Shown: in pieces, positions 45,947 to 54,850 of the stretch
Layout of the letters: every line of letters begins with the position of its first letter
Numbering within the stretch: position 1 is the stretch's first letter
Program-made: the position numbers and the translations under genes
The notes under the pieces: generated by a model
The model's database searches: none
Told to the model about the DNA's origin: nothing
Seen by the model: the letters and a program-made list of their open reading frames with translations, nothing else
DNA from: Snodgrassella sp945267035
GTDB taxonomy: Bacteria; Pseudomonadota; Gammaproteobacteria; Burkholderiales; Neisseriaceae
Assembly: GCF_026535915.1 (NCBI RefSeq)
Contig: NZ_JAFNPF010000004.1
Span: 1-64,000, forward strand
Direction of reading: 5' to 3'
Length of the DNA stretch: 64,000 nt

Positions 45947-46987
45947 CTAGCCAGCCAACAAAGCATCAGTTAATTGATGCCATGTTTGCATCTCATCATT
46001 GCCTTCTTCGCGACGACCAAAAATTTGAATAACCGTGTCACGATTTTTATCAAAACCTTCAATGCAGGTCACGTAACCTTCGCTAATCGGGCGACGCACT
46101 ACCCAAGTTTCCACGATTTCAGTATCACGAATATGCAAATCAAAGCCTTCTTCCGGTACCTTCACATCCAACACATTCAAATAGCCATGAGAGCGTACCA
46201 CGTTATGTAATTTACCCGTTTGAATTTGCACCAAACCTCGGTTTCCAACAAAGACCATGATTTCCATCTGATGTTCATGTGCCTGTTGCAATATCTGTTC
46301 CCATACACCACGATCCACCAGCTTAGTTTGTCCTGCCGGAGCATGACGATAAGATTGCTGCCGGTCTATATTGAATGTCTCCAACAAACCACTAAAGTGA
46401 TGGACATCTTTCAATTCATTCCAGCGTTCCTGAAATGCCAGCTCGCGTTCAGCAGATAATGGCTCTGGAGCCACCACCTGCTTAACCGGAGTAGCCAGAA
46501 ATTCTGGCTTACCTTCAGTAGCAAATTCATTAATGAGAGCTTGCCAAGCATCTAGCTTACTGTCATCACGCATAAATACCTTTTCAATATTCATGCCATA
46601 TTCATCAAAAAATTGAATCGAGCGCAACGTTTTATCACCAATGACATTGACTGTGGCTAAAGCATGATGCCAGTGCTGCAGGAAAAAACGCAAATCCAGC
46701 TTGCCAACATTTAAAGCCAAACCACTTCGGGCAGTCAAAGTGACATGTTCATACACACCAATCTTTTCATGTACAACCACATCATTGCGCACCACACTGA
46801 GTACTTCTCCAAGTGTTTCAAGCTTTAATACCAGTTCTCGTATCCGGTTACCCAGATAAATAGTTTCAGGTGCATCTGCGACTAGTGCCCCTTCGCTTAC
46901 ACCCATGTCTGCAGCTGCCTGTCGAGGAAAATACATACCCTCTACCGTCGCCTTTTTATCCAGATACTGTTGCCATAAATTCATCAT
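45947..46987 (-). CDS. hemS: Cytoplasmic heme-utilisation protein HemS/ChuS family
   Basis: This is a 346-residue protein of the HemS/HmuS/ChuS family, which binds incoming heme and in some members degrades it. The family's two structurally similar halves are visible, with VHVERRNGVTCIE-like WVVRRPISEGYVTCIEGFD at the end of the second half, and WNELKDVHHFSGLLETFNIDR at the start of it. AAGGA lies just upstream of the ATG at 46987. It is 60 bases after the TonB receptor gene and probably in one transcript with it. Confidence 0.9.
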   Translation of the reverse strand: MMNLWQQYLDKKATVEGMYFPRQAAADMGVSEGALVADAPETIYLGNRIRELVLKLETLGEVLSVVRNDVVVHEKIGVYEHVTLTARSGLALNVGKLDLRFFLQHWHHALATVNVIGDKTLRSIQFFDEYGMNIEKVFMRDDSKLDAWQALINEFATEGKPEFLATPVKQVVAPEPLSAERELAFQERWNELKDVHHFSGLLETFNIDRQQSYRHAPAGQTKLVDRGVWEQILQQAHEHQMEIMVFVGNRGLVQIQTGKLHNVVRSHGYLNVLDVKVPEEGFDLHIRDTEIVETWVVRRPISEGYVTCIEGFDKNRDTVIQIFGRREEGNDEMQTWHQLTDALLAG

Positions 46988-47047
46988 TTGTTCCTTATTA
47001 CCATTATTATTGATCGTTGTTATTAAATATTGACATAGATCATACCT

Positions 47048-49255
47048 TTAAAAGGTATAGCGCAAACCAATACTGAACGTGCGCCCTGGAGCGGTATAAA
47101 AATCAGCATTATTCTTAGTCAATGCCGGCACAGTGCCATCACTCTGACCAGATGTACCATGAGCTTCATTGTTAACATTTGGAATCAGATAGGCCACATC
47201 AGCCCAGTTCCAGTATTTCTTGTTGAATACATTGTTCACACCGGCATGCAAACTCAAATGTTTATTGGGTTTCCAATAACCGCCTAAATCAACTAAGGCA
47301 TAATTCTTGGAGGGATTAAAGTATTTGTCGGCAGAATAGATATCGCTGTTATCCTTTTTGGCCACGTAAGTGAAGTTCACATTTGCGCCCCACACCTCTT
47401 TTTCATATGCCACGCCTAACTTCAGCTTAAATGGCATAACCGAATTGAGCGGATGATCTACCCCATCCTGACGAATCGAACCACGTGAATAAGCTACAGA
47501 ACCACTGGCTTTCCAGTCAGGAGCGAATTTCCAGCGAGCAAAAGCTTCACCACCATAAATATGTGCCTTACTAAAGTTTTCAGCACGCAGAATAAAGCGT
47601 TGCGAACCACCCCAAGAGCTGGGTAATGAAACCTGTTTAGAAACATTCGCGTAATCAATAAAGTTTTTATAATGATTATCAAAACCACTGATACCATATT
47701 CAAACACTTCATTTTTACCGCGTAATCCAAGCTCAAAATTATTGGCTGTTTCCGCCTTCAAATTTGGATTACCCCATACACTGTAGCCGCCCGGATTCCA
47801 TGAAGAAGCTAGTTGCTGAGAGGACGGCGCATTAAAGCCGCGTGCATATTGAAAATAAGGGATAACTAATGGATGAAATTCATAGGATAAACCGAAACGT
47901 GGCGTAATTGCGCTTTCATGCTTCTTATGTAATTCGCCAATTTTATTTGTCGTTCCGGTATCATATCCATGATTATTTGGCTTAACATTATAATAATGTG
48001 CCGATAATCCTGGGCTGACAACCAGACGCCCAAAGCGCAGATCACCATCTAAATAGATACTGGCACGATTAGTTTTATTATCAGCAGCAGGTTTAGAGCG
48101 GGCATAATAACCATGCCAGCCACTGGTTAAATCATGATGAGCTAAACGAACACCATAGCGCCAGTCTTGGCTTAATTTGTCATTCTCAAAATGGGACAGC
48201 CATTCACTATTTAAGCCTATCACCTTATCTTTATTATTAAAGTCAAACTCACATCTATTCTTTATGCCCGGCACAGATGAGGTACAACCGCGGACATACT
48301 CACGATGGGTCGAAGAAGCTGTTTTGGACTGTTGCCAATACAATTGCGTATTTCCGCTTTGAACCAATCCCGTACCATCATGATATTCGTGTTCGATTGA
48401 AAACCGCGATTTTTTATTTTCGTCTGTTCCGGTGATATTAGAATAAGACGCATTGGCTAAAGAAAAAGAATCTGACCATTGATTACGACTTAAATACTCT
48501 GCTGCAAATTTCAATGTATTATGATCATTGAGATCCAACTCATGTTTCGTCAAAAAGTAACGGCTATTGTAATCCAGCGGATCAGCCTTAGTTCGATAAG
48601 CACCTTGCCCACCAACATGACCGCGGTTATCCAGTTCATCACCTTTGCGGTAAGTCCCTAGTACCATCCCGCGCCAATTGCCAGCAGTAAGTGCACCAGC
48701 ACCTGTTACAGAAGTTGTTTTATTGACACTATTATATTGTGTATCAATATAGCCGCTTTGTTGTTTTCCCTGCAATATCTCGTCAGGTGTGAGCGTATGC
48801 ATAGCCACTGTACCGCCCAACCCAAATCCGCGTGCATTTTTACTGATGTCCACACTACTTAATGCTGAAACATCCATAAAATTACCGCGCCCAAAAATCG
48901 CGAACTGCCCTGTATTTTTAATTTCACTTGATTCGGGTAAATCTATTCCATCGATCGACATTCCAATACGATTACCGCTCAATCCTCGGATATTCACACT
49001 GTCATTACCTTGGCGCGTACCCTGTGTATCCAATACTTCTACGCCGGGAATATCTTTCAATGCTGATTTCAAATCTACAGCACCCTCCTTCTGGATATCC
49101 TCCGCCTTAACCTTAGTATTTCTAAATACTCTTGGAGAAGTAGATTCAGCCTCAACATGAATGGTAGGTAATCTGGCCTCGCCTTCGGCGTGGACAACGA
49201 CTGGCAAGCCTATGCATGTCACGGCCAGCGCAATAATATTGGGTGAACGACGCAT
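47048..49255 (-). CDS. TonB-dependent heme/hemoglobin receptor, copy 1
   Basis: This is a 735-residue outer-membrane receptor with a signal peptide (residues 1-23), a plug domain with IRGLSGNRIGMSIDGIDLPE, and a 22-strand barrel ending in RTFSIGLRYTF. FRAP/NPNL-type boxes appear as RGFNAPSSQQL and WGNPNLKAETANNFELGLRG, typical of heme and hemoglobin receptors. The usual His between the two boxes is absent. It is a close paralogue of the receptor at 49733-51931 and heads the hemS-hmuTUV run. Confidence 0.92.
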   Translation of the reverse strand: MRRSPNIIALAVTCIGLPVVVHAEGEARLPTIHVEAESTSPRVFRNTKVKAEDIQKEGAVDLKSALKDIPGVEVLDTQGTRQGNDSVNIRGLSGNRIGMSIDGIDLPESSEIKNTGQFAIFGRGNFMDVSALSSVDISKNARGFGLGGTVAMHTLTPDEILQGKQQSGYIDTQYNSVNKTTSVTGAGALTAGNWRGMVLGTYRKGDELDNRGHVGGQGAYRTKADPLDYNSRYFLTKHELDLNDHNTLKFAAEYLSRNQWSDSFSLANASYSNITGTDENKKSRFSIEHEYHDGTGLVQSGNTQLYWQQSKTASSTHREYVRGCTSSVPGIKNRCEFDFNNKDKVIGLNSEWLSHFENDKLSQDWRYGVRLAHHDLTSGWHGYYARSKPAADNKTNRASIYLDGDLRFGRLVVSPGLSAHYYNVKPNNHGYDTGTTNKIGELHKKHESAITPRFGLSYEFHPLVIPYFQYARGFNAPSSQQLASSWNPGGYSVWGNPNLKAETANNFELGLRGKNEVFEYGISGFDNHYKNFIDYANVSKQVSLPSSWGGSQRFILRAENFSKAHIYGGEAFARWKFAPDWKASGSVAYSRGSIRQDGVDHPLNSVMPFKLKLGVAYEKEVWGANVNFTYVAKKDNSDIYSADKYFNPSKNYALVDLGGYWKPNKHLSLHAGVNNVFNKKYWNWADVAYLIPNVNNEAHGTSGQSDGTVPALTKNNADFYTAPGRTFSIGLRYTF

Positions 49256-49732
49256 GATTGATTAACCCCTTTTGACAAAATTTAATATACGGATGGCACA
49301 TTGTAATCAAGAATGATTCTATTATACAAGTGTTAATGCGAATTATTATTATTAATATTCTAACATAAATCTATTTCATTTTCCGCTAACCATCTTTCCT
49401 CATCATTGATGGCAACATCATCCAGCTTAATCAACAATACGGATACATTAAATCATCTTTTGAGCAAAAGAATTGACCCGAAAAAAACCAACATCATCTC
49501 TGTTGTAATTGCATGTCAGAATAATAACAATCGTTCAAAATTTAATAATTAATTCATGATGTTAAATTCAAATTTTTACGCATCAAGCATAAGCTTTAAA
49601 AGCAAAGAATATTAAAGAAATGAACTTTTTATCCATGAAAATGAAAAGCGAAGTTAACAAAATGATTTATTGAATACTATCGATATGAACGTGTTGTCTT
49701 CCAGTAACCATCATCACCAGAATTGATTACAT
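49256..49732. other. Gap between the two TonB receptor genes
   Basis: The right-hand part near 49256-49380 carries the promoter region of copy 1, including a Fur-box-like site (separate entry). The remainder is A+T-rich and shows no gene. Confidence 0.5.
49332..49350. promoter_or_regulatory. Candidate Fur box upstream of TonB receptor copy 1
   Basis: GTTAATGCGAATTATTATT matches the 19-base Fur consensus at 14 positions by eye. It lies about 80 bases before the start, consistent with iron-repressed expression. Confidence 0.5.
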
Positions 49733-51931
49733 TTAAAACTCATACCGCACTCCAAGATTAAACGTACGTCCAGGAGCGGAATAAAAATCTGCATTATTGC
49801 GTGTCAGTCTTGCCACACTGCCATCGTTTTGTGTGGAAGTACCGCGTGACTGTCTATTCACATTCGGTGCCAGATAAGCGATGTCCGCCCAGTTCCAGTA
49901 TTTTTGATTAAATACATTATTTACCCCAGCACGCAGACTAAACTGTTTACTCGGTTTCCAGAAAATACCCAAATCTACCAACGTATATTGTTTGGAAGGG
50001 TTATAAAATTGCTTATCTGCGCGTATATCATCATCAGACTTTTTCGCCACATACGTTAAATCAACCTGAGCACCCCATACTTCTTTATCATACTTCAAGC
50101 CAAGCTTCGCTTTTAAAGGCATGACAGAGTTAAGGGGCTGATTCACGCCGTCCTGATTAATTGATCCACGGGAATAAGCCACCGTCGCATTAACCAGCCA
50201 ATTAGGAGCAAATTTCCAGCGGGCATATGCTTCTGCTCCATAAATATGTGCCTTATTTAAATTTTGTGCCCGCAAAACAAAGTCCTGTTTTCCACCCCAT
50301 CTGTCGGGCAATGGCATCTCATGAGAGACATTCACAAAATCAATAAAATTTTTATAATGATTGTCAAAGCCACTTATTCCATACTCAAAAACATCATTTT
50401 TACCGCGTAATCCCAGCTCAAAATTATTGGCACTCTCTGCCTTAAGATGTGGATTTCCCCAAATACTAACAATACTTGGATTCCAGGACGATACCAACTG
50501 CTGCGAAGACGGCGCATTGAAACCTCGGGTATATTGAAAATACGGCTCCAATAACGGATTAACTGTATAAGCCAGACCAAAACGAGGCGTTAGTGCATAT
50601 TCATGTTTCTTAAGTAATTGACCAATAGGGCTGGTTGTACCTGTTACAAAACCGTGCCCATCTGGATTCATTCGATAATAATGAGCAGACAAGCCCGGAC
50701 TGACAACCAGCTTACCCCATTGCACATCCCCTTCAACATACAGGCTGGCACGAATGGTTTTACTGTCTGCCGTTGGTTTCGAATTGGCAAAATACCCTTG
50801 CCAGTCACTGCTCAGATCATGCCGCGCCACTTTCAAACCATAGCGCCAATCCTGCCGCAATTGCGCATTTACCCATTGAGATGTCCAGTCACTACTTAGT
50901 CCCCACACCTTATCCTGATTAGTAAAATGGAAATCACAGCGATTTCTGATTCCTGGTACTGTGGTCAGACAGCCACGAAAATAATCACGGTGCGTATTGG
51001 AAACCGTTTTCGTATCCTGCCAATACAATTGTGTTTTTCCAGTTTGTATCAGCCCTTCTCCACCATGAAAATCATGGCTAATTGAAAATCTTGTCTTTTT
51101 ATTATCATCAGCACCATGTACATTTGTATACTGCTCATTAGACAGGGACCATGAATCAGACCACTGTTTACGGGACAAATATTCTGCTGCAAAACTCAGC
51201 ATATTGTTTTCATTCACATCCCATTCATGCTTGGTCAGAAAATAGCGACTGTTGTAATCCACAGGATCTGACTGAGTTCGCCATGCACCTTGTCCACCTA
51301 CATGACCTCGATTACCTGCCTCATGACCATAACGATAGGTTCCCAGCAACATCCCGCGCCAATCGCCCTTTTCCAGTGCACCGGCGATAGAGACCACTCG
51401 GGATTTATCGACACTGTTATATTGCGTATCGATATACCCTCCTTCACTAGCGCCTTTTAAAATCTCATCAGGATTCAAAGTATGCATGGCAACTGCCCCA
51501 CCCAAACCAAATCCCCGGGCATTTTTACTGACGTCTACACTGCCCAGCGCGGATACATCGATAAAATTACCCCGGCCAAAAATCACATACTGTCCGGTGG
51601 TTTTATTTTCATTCGCTTCGGGTAAATCAATTCCGTCAATCAGCATGGCTACTCGATTGCCACTCAAGCCACGAATATTGACACTATCGTTTCCTTGGCG
51701 TGCACCCTGGATTCCCAATACCTCCACTCCCGGAATATCCCTTATTGCTGATTTCAAATCCACTGCATTCCGCTGTCTGATTACAGCAGCATTCTCCTTA
51801 GTGTCTTTAAAAACTCGATCAGTTTGCTTACCCTCTACATAAATAGTGGGTAGCTGTCCTTCATCTTTAGCCCATAAAGCTACGGGGAAGCCCATACACA
51901 TCAACGATATCAATCTGGATATATTTTTCAT
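49733..51931 (-). CDS. TonB-dependent heme/hemoglobin receptor, copy 2
   Basis: This is a 732-residue paralogue of copy 1, with the same plug motif (IRGLSGNRVAMLIDGIDLPE), RGFNAPSSQQL and GNPHLKAESANNFELGLRG boxes and RTFNLGVRYEF end. The frame opens at 51973, but the ATG at 51931 is preferred: it begins the signal peptide (MKNISRLISLMCMG), and the Fur box lies right upstream of 51973. No strong ribosome-binding site is seen at either. Tandem receptors may widen the ligand range or allow antigenic variation. Confidence 0.9.
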   Translation of the reverse strand: MKNISRLISLMCMGFPVALWAKDEGQLPTIYVEGKQTDRVFKDTKENAAVIRQRNAVDLKSAIRDIPGVEVLGIQGARQGNDSVNIRGLSGNRVAMLIDGIDLPEANENKTTGQYVIFGRGNFIDVSALGSVDVSKNARGFGLGGAVAMHTLNPDEILKGASEGGYIDTQYNSVDKSRVVSIAGALEKGDWRGMLLGTYRYGHEAGNRGHVGGQGAWRTQSDPVDYNSRYFLTKHEWDVNENNMLSFAAEYLSRKQWSDSWSLSNEQYTNVHGADDNKKTRFSISHDFHGGEGLIQTGKTQLYWQDTKTVSNTHRDYFRGCLTTVPGIRNRCDFHFTNQDKVWGLSSDWTSQWVNAQLRQDWRYGLKVARHDLSSDWQGYFANSKPTADSKTIRASLYVEGDVQWGKLVVSPGLSAHYYRMNPDGHGFVTGTTSPIGQLLKKHEYALTPRFGLAYTVNPLLEPYFQYTRGFNAPSSQQLVSSWNPSIVSIWGNPHLKAESANNFELGLRGKNDVFEYGISGFDNHYKNFIDFVNVSHEMPLPDRWGGKQDFVLRAQNLNKAHIYGAEAYARWKFAPNWLVNATVAYSRGSINQDGVNQPLNSVMPLKAKLGLKYDKEVWGAQVDLTYVAKKSDDDIRADKQFYNPSKQYTLVDLGIFWKPSKQFSLRAGVNNVFNQKYWNWADIAYLAPNVNRQSRGTSTQNDGSVARLTRNNADFYSAPGRTFNLGVRYEF

Positions 51932-51977
51932 AAACAATAAAGCATCATTAACATAGTTTAAAATTAGTAGCATTATT

Positions 51978-51996
51978 GTAAATGATAATCATTATA
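51978..51996. promoter_or_regulatory. Fur box upstream of TonB receptor copy 2
   Basis: GTAAATGATAATCATTATA matches the Fur consensus GATAATGATAATCATTATC at 16 of 19 positions. It lies 47 bases upstream of the preferred start, so Fur-iron repression is strongly suggested. Confidence 0.75.
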
Positions 51997-52401
51997 TTTA
52001 TCAACTATTGCAAATATTCATCAGCATATTTTGGCTGCTGATCATTGCGCTATGACAATAAACAAATTATTTTGTAATGATAAATATTCGATATCGGCAA
52101 AAAAACCAAGTAACTTATTAGTTGTTCTTCAGCTGGCAGTTAGTGCATCTTAATTATATTTATAGCTACGCCTATCCATCAGCTTAACTATCTGTTTTTG
52201 CGCTGTTGATGATCAACATGATTGATGAAATAAGAGTGCTTATACCTTCTATACTGATTAAGAGCGATTTATTGTTGTAGCTGATTGCTTCTTTGCGCTA
52301 TATCTCGTTAGGGTGCTAAATTAATGCTCACCATCTGCAATCGGAGTTGACAGGCTCTGTTACTCTTTCATCACACCCTTTACTGTGGAATGTTCAGAAT
52401 A
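51997..52401. other. Intergenic gap between the receptor cluster and slyX
   Basis: Divergent-edge region with no gene recognised on either strand; many short A/T runs and no strong hairpin. Confidence 0.4.
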
Positions 52402-52629
52402 TTAATAATGTGGCGGAATTTCATTAGCAGGATTAAAAGGTTCATTACTCTCGCCTCCCTTATCCGGCAGGCGTTGGTAAAGTAGGCGTAATTGTGCCTG
52501 TTGTAAATCAAGGGTTTGCTGTATGCGTGCAAGGGTATCGCTCAGGCTCTGAATGGTTTCTTCCTGAAATGCATTCTGGATTTCCAACTCTTCAATACGT
52601 TGCTCAAGCGTGAATAGCGCTTCGTTCAT
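52402..52629 (-). CDS. slyX: SlyX family protein
   Basis: This is a 75-residue coiled-coil protein (EQRIEELEIQNAFQEETIQ, then LRLLYQRLPD) with the Pro-rich ENEIPPHY-type end (NEIPPHY) characteristic of SlyX. Function is unknown. The ATG at 52629 is chosen over an in-frame GTG at 52641 because it fits family length (about 72). Confidence 0.88.
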   Translation of the reverse strand: MNEALFTLEQRIEELEIQNAFQEETIQSLSDTLARIQQTLDLQQAQLRLLYQRLPDKGGESNEPFNPANEIPPHY

Positions 52630-52672
52630 TTTATTGATCACTATAAAATTAATCTAACTTGTAGCCAATAAC

Positions 52673-52704
52673 AAAAAAAACCTGAGCAATGAGCTGCTCA
52701 GGTT
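52673..52704 (-). terminator. Rho-independent terminator after rpmB-rpmG
   Basis: An 8-bp stem (CCTGAGCA / TGCTCAGG) with a six-base loop, followed on the minus strand by a run of T. It begins 20 bases after the rpmG stop. Confidence 0.9.
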
Positions 52705-52723
52705 TTCAAACCAGTAGAAACAA

Positions 52724-52879
52724 TTATTTCAATTTGGTTTCTTTGTACAGTACATGCTTACGCACAACTGGATCGAATTTTTTAATTTCGAATTTACCAG
52801 TCATGGTGCGTTTGTTTTTAGTAGTGGTATAGAAATGACCTGTACCAGCAGAAGATTCTAGTTTGATTTTATCGCGCAT
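52724..52879 (-). CDS. rpmG: Ribosomal protein bL33
   Basis: This is a 51-residue basic protein: MRDKIKLESSAGTGHFYTTT, then KNKRTMTGKFEIKKFDP, then VVRKHVLYKETKLK, the complete bL33. It lacks the CxxC pairs, so it is the zinc-free form. It follows rpmB by 26 bases and ends at the terminator at 52673-52704. Confidence 0.97.
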   Translation of the reverse strand: MRDKIKLESSAGTGHFYTTTKNKRTMTGKFEIKKFDPVVRKHVLYKETKLK

Positions 52880-52905
52880 TGCTCTGTCCTTAAATCACTA
52901 TATGA

Positions 52906-53139
52906 TTAAGCTTCACCGCGAGCGCGCAGGTCGGCCAATACTACATCGATACCTAATTTGTCGATGGTGCGCAGCGCAGCGTTAGAAACGCGCAGGCGCA
53001 CCCAACGGTTTTCACTTTCAACCCAAAAACGACGAGATTGCAGATTAGGCAAGAAACGACGTTTGGTTTTGTTGTTGGCGTGTGACACGTTGTTGCCACT
53101 CATCGGGCGCTTACCGGTCACTTTACATACACGTGCCAT
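52906..53139 (-). CDS. rpmB: Ribosomal protein bL28
   Basis: This is a 77-residue protein of the large subunit with MARVCKVTGKRPMSGNNVSH at the start and RRFWVESENRWVRLRVSNAALRTIDK-type sequence after. The ATG at 53139 is used; the frame extends four codons upstream (to 53151) but bL28 begins MARVC. rpmB-rpmG order is standard. Confidence 0.97.
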   Translation of the reverse strand: MARVCKVTGKRPMSGNNVSHANNKTKRRFLPNLQSRRFWVESENRWVRLRVSNAALRTIDKLGIDVVLADLRARGEA

Positions 53140-53339
53140 GGTTAACTCCAAACTTCTAAAATTTCGTAAAACGCGATTTATACCATGAAAAGCAGAATCT
53201 ATTCAAGGATTAAATCATTTTGTATGGTCAGACTGTGTGAAAATGTTGCTGTAATGGTTGCTAACAGCCAGTCCAGAACCGATCCAGCCTCCAATCAGTC
53301 TGCTATAAGGTTTGTTTCCTCTACAGATCTGATATCTAT

Positions 53340-53369
53340 CCAGATGGCAATAAATCCATTGCCATCTGG
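53340..53369. repeat. 12-bp inverted repeat after the efflux outer-membrane gene
   Basis: CCAGATGGCAAT and ATTGCCATCTGG flank a six-base loop 11 bases beyond the stop of the outer-membrane factor gene. No T-run follows; possible terminator of the efflux operon. Confidence 0.6.
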
Positions 53370-53380
53370 TTTAGCTATCA

Positions 53381-54850
53381 CTACTGATTACTCACTGTTT
53401 CAGCAGCTGTGCTGGTTTGCGCATTTAGGCCACCGCCCAATGCTTTATAGATGTCAGCACGGTTTTCCAATAGTGTTTGCTGTATTTGTAATACTGCCTG
53501 CTGGGCGCTATAGCTATCACGCTCGGCATCCAGTAACTCCAGCGAGCTGGAAATACCATGTTTATATCGCATCTGAGTCAGCTTATAGCGATTGACTTGC
53601 GCATGCTCGCCACGCAACTTAGCTTGATATTGCTGTTTAAGTGCATCACGCGCCACCAATGCATCGGCAACATCTCGGAAAGCAGCCTGTACGGTCTGCT
53701 CATATTGCGCTACAGCAATATTTTTGCGCGCAGTCGCCAGATCCAAATTACCTTTATTCTGCCCCCAGGTAAAAATAGGCAGGGTAATTTGTGGAGCAAA
53801 ACTCCAGGTACGATTCGGTCCGTTAAACAGATGCCCTATATCGTTGCTACCAGAGCCAATGCTGCCTGTTAGGCTGATGCGGGGGAAAAAGGCCGCCCGT
53901 GCTGCACCAATATTGGCATTGGCTGACTTCAACGCAAATTCAGCCGCCCGAACATCTGGACGCTGATACAGAATAGTAGAAGGTAAGCCAACCGGTAATT
54001 CAGCATTAACAAACTGCTGGCTTAATGGCGCCGCAGCAGGCAGATTATCCGGCAATGGTTTACCCACCAATAATGTTAGCGCATTGTGAGCCTGTTCTTT
54101 TGCTTGCTGAGCAGCAGCATAATCTGCTCGCGCAGCTTCAATTTGCGACACAGCCACATCCACTTCAACCTGTGAGATGACGCCTGCTTTAAATTGCAGA
54201 TCTGTCAACCGTTTGCTTTCCTCTCGTGATTTCAGTACCCGACTGGATAAATCCATCTGAGCCTGCGCAATGCGCTCGTTAAAATAGGCTTTGGCGACGC
54301 TGGCAATCAAACTGATTTGAGTTGAATCGCGCACTTGTCTTTGCTGGAAATATTGATTGAGTGCTGCATCAGACAAACTTTTAACGCGTCCGAATAGATC
54401 CAGCTCAAAGGCAGTCACCCCTAGACCAACATTATAGGATTCTGCAATGTAGCTGGTCTGGTTGCCGTAAGCATCACGTATAGCACTCAGATCGCGCGCA
54501 ACACGAGATCGACCACCGTTACCGTTCGCACCCAGCGCTGGTAAACGATCGGCTCGCGAAATAACATATTGGGCACGAACAGCTTCCACATTTAAAGCGG
54601 CGATGCGTAAGTCACGGTTATTGTCTAATGCCAAACCAATGATTTCCTTCAGGCGCTGGTCAGCAAAATAATCCTCCCAGCCCAAATCTGGAGCGACCAC
54701 TCTGCCGGCACGCTGATTGTTTACATTGGCATGAGGAAAGTTTTCCGCCATTTCCACGTTTGGCTGGTGATAGCGCGGAGCCATTGAACAACCAGAGATG
54801 GCAGCAGCGATTAACACTGTCAACAAGGAAGGTTTAACTAATTGTTTCAT
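53381..54850 (-). CDS. mtrE: Outer-membrane factor of RND efflux pump (MtrE/OprM family)
   Basis: This is a 489-residue NodT-family lipoprotein (lipobox ISGCS) with the OEP repeats, YQRPDVRAAEFALKSANANIGAARAAFFPRI-type segment in each half and the GLG-ILDAERD-type SLELLDAERDSY. It forms the channel for the MtrC-MtrD pump. The ATG overlaps the mtrD stop by four bases. The mtr symbols are assigned by gene order and family, not by proof of substrate. Confidence 0.9.
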   Translation of the reverse strand: MKQLVKPSLLTVLIAAAISGCSMAPRYHQPNVEMAENFPHANVNNQRAGRVVAPDLGWEDYFADQRLKEIIGLALDNNRDLRIAALNVEAVRAQYVISRADRLPALGANGNGGRSRVARDLSAIRDAYGNQTSYIAESYNVGLGVTAFELDLFGRVKSLSDAALNQYFQQRQVRDSTQISLIASVAKAYFNERIAQAQMDLSSRVLKSREESKRLTDLQFKAGVISQVEVDVAVSQIEAARADYAAAQQAKEQAHNALTLLVGKPLPDNLPAAAPLSQQFVNAELPVGLPSTILYQRPDVRAAEFALKSANANIGAARAAFFPRISLTGSIGSGSNDIGHLFNGPNRTWSFAPQITLPIFTWGQNKGNLDLATARKNIAVAQYEQTVQAAFRDVADALVARDALKQQYQAKLRGEHAQVNRYKLTQMRYKHGISSSLELLDAERDSYSAQQAVLQIQQTLLENRADIYKALGGGLNAQTSTAAETVSNQ

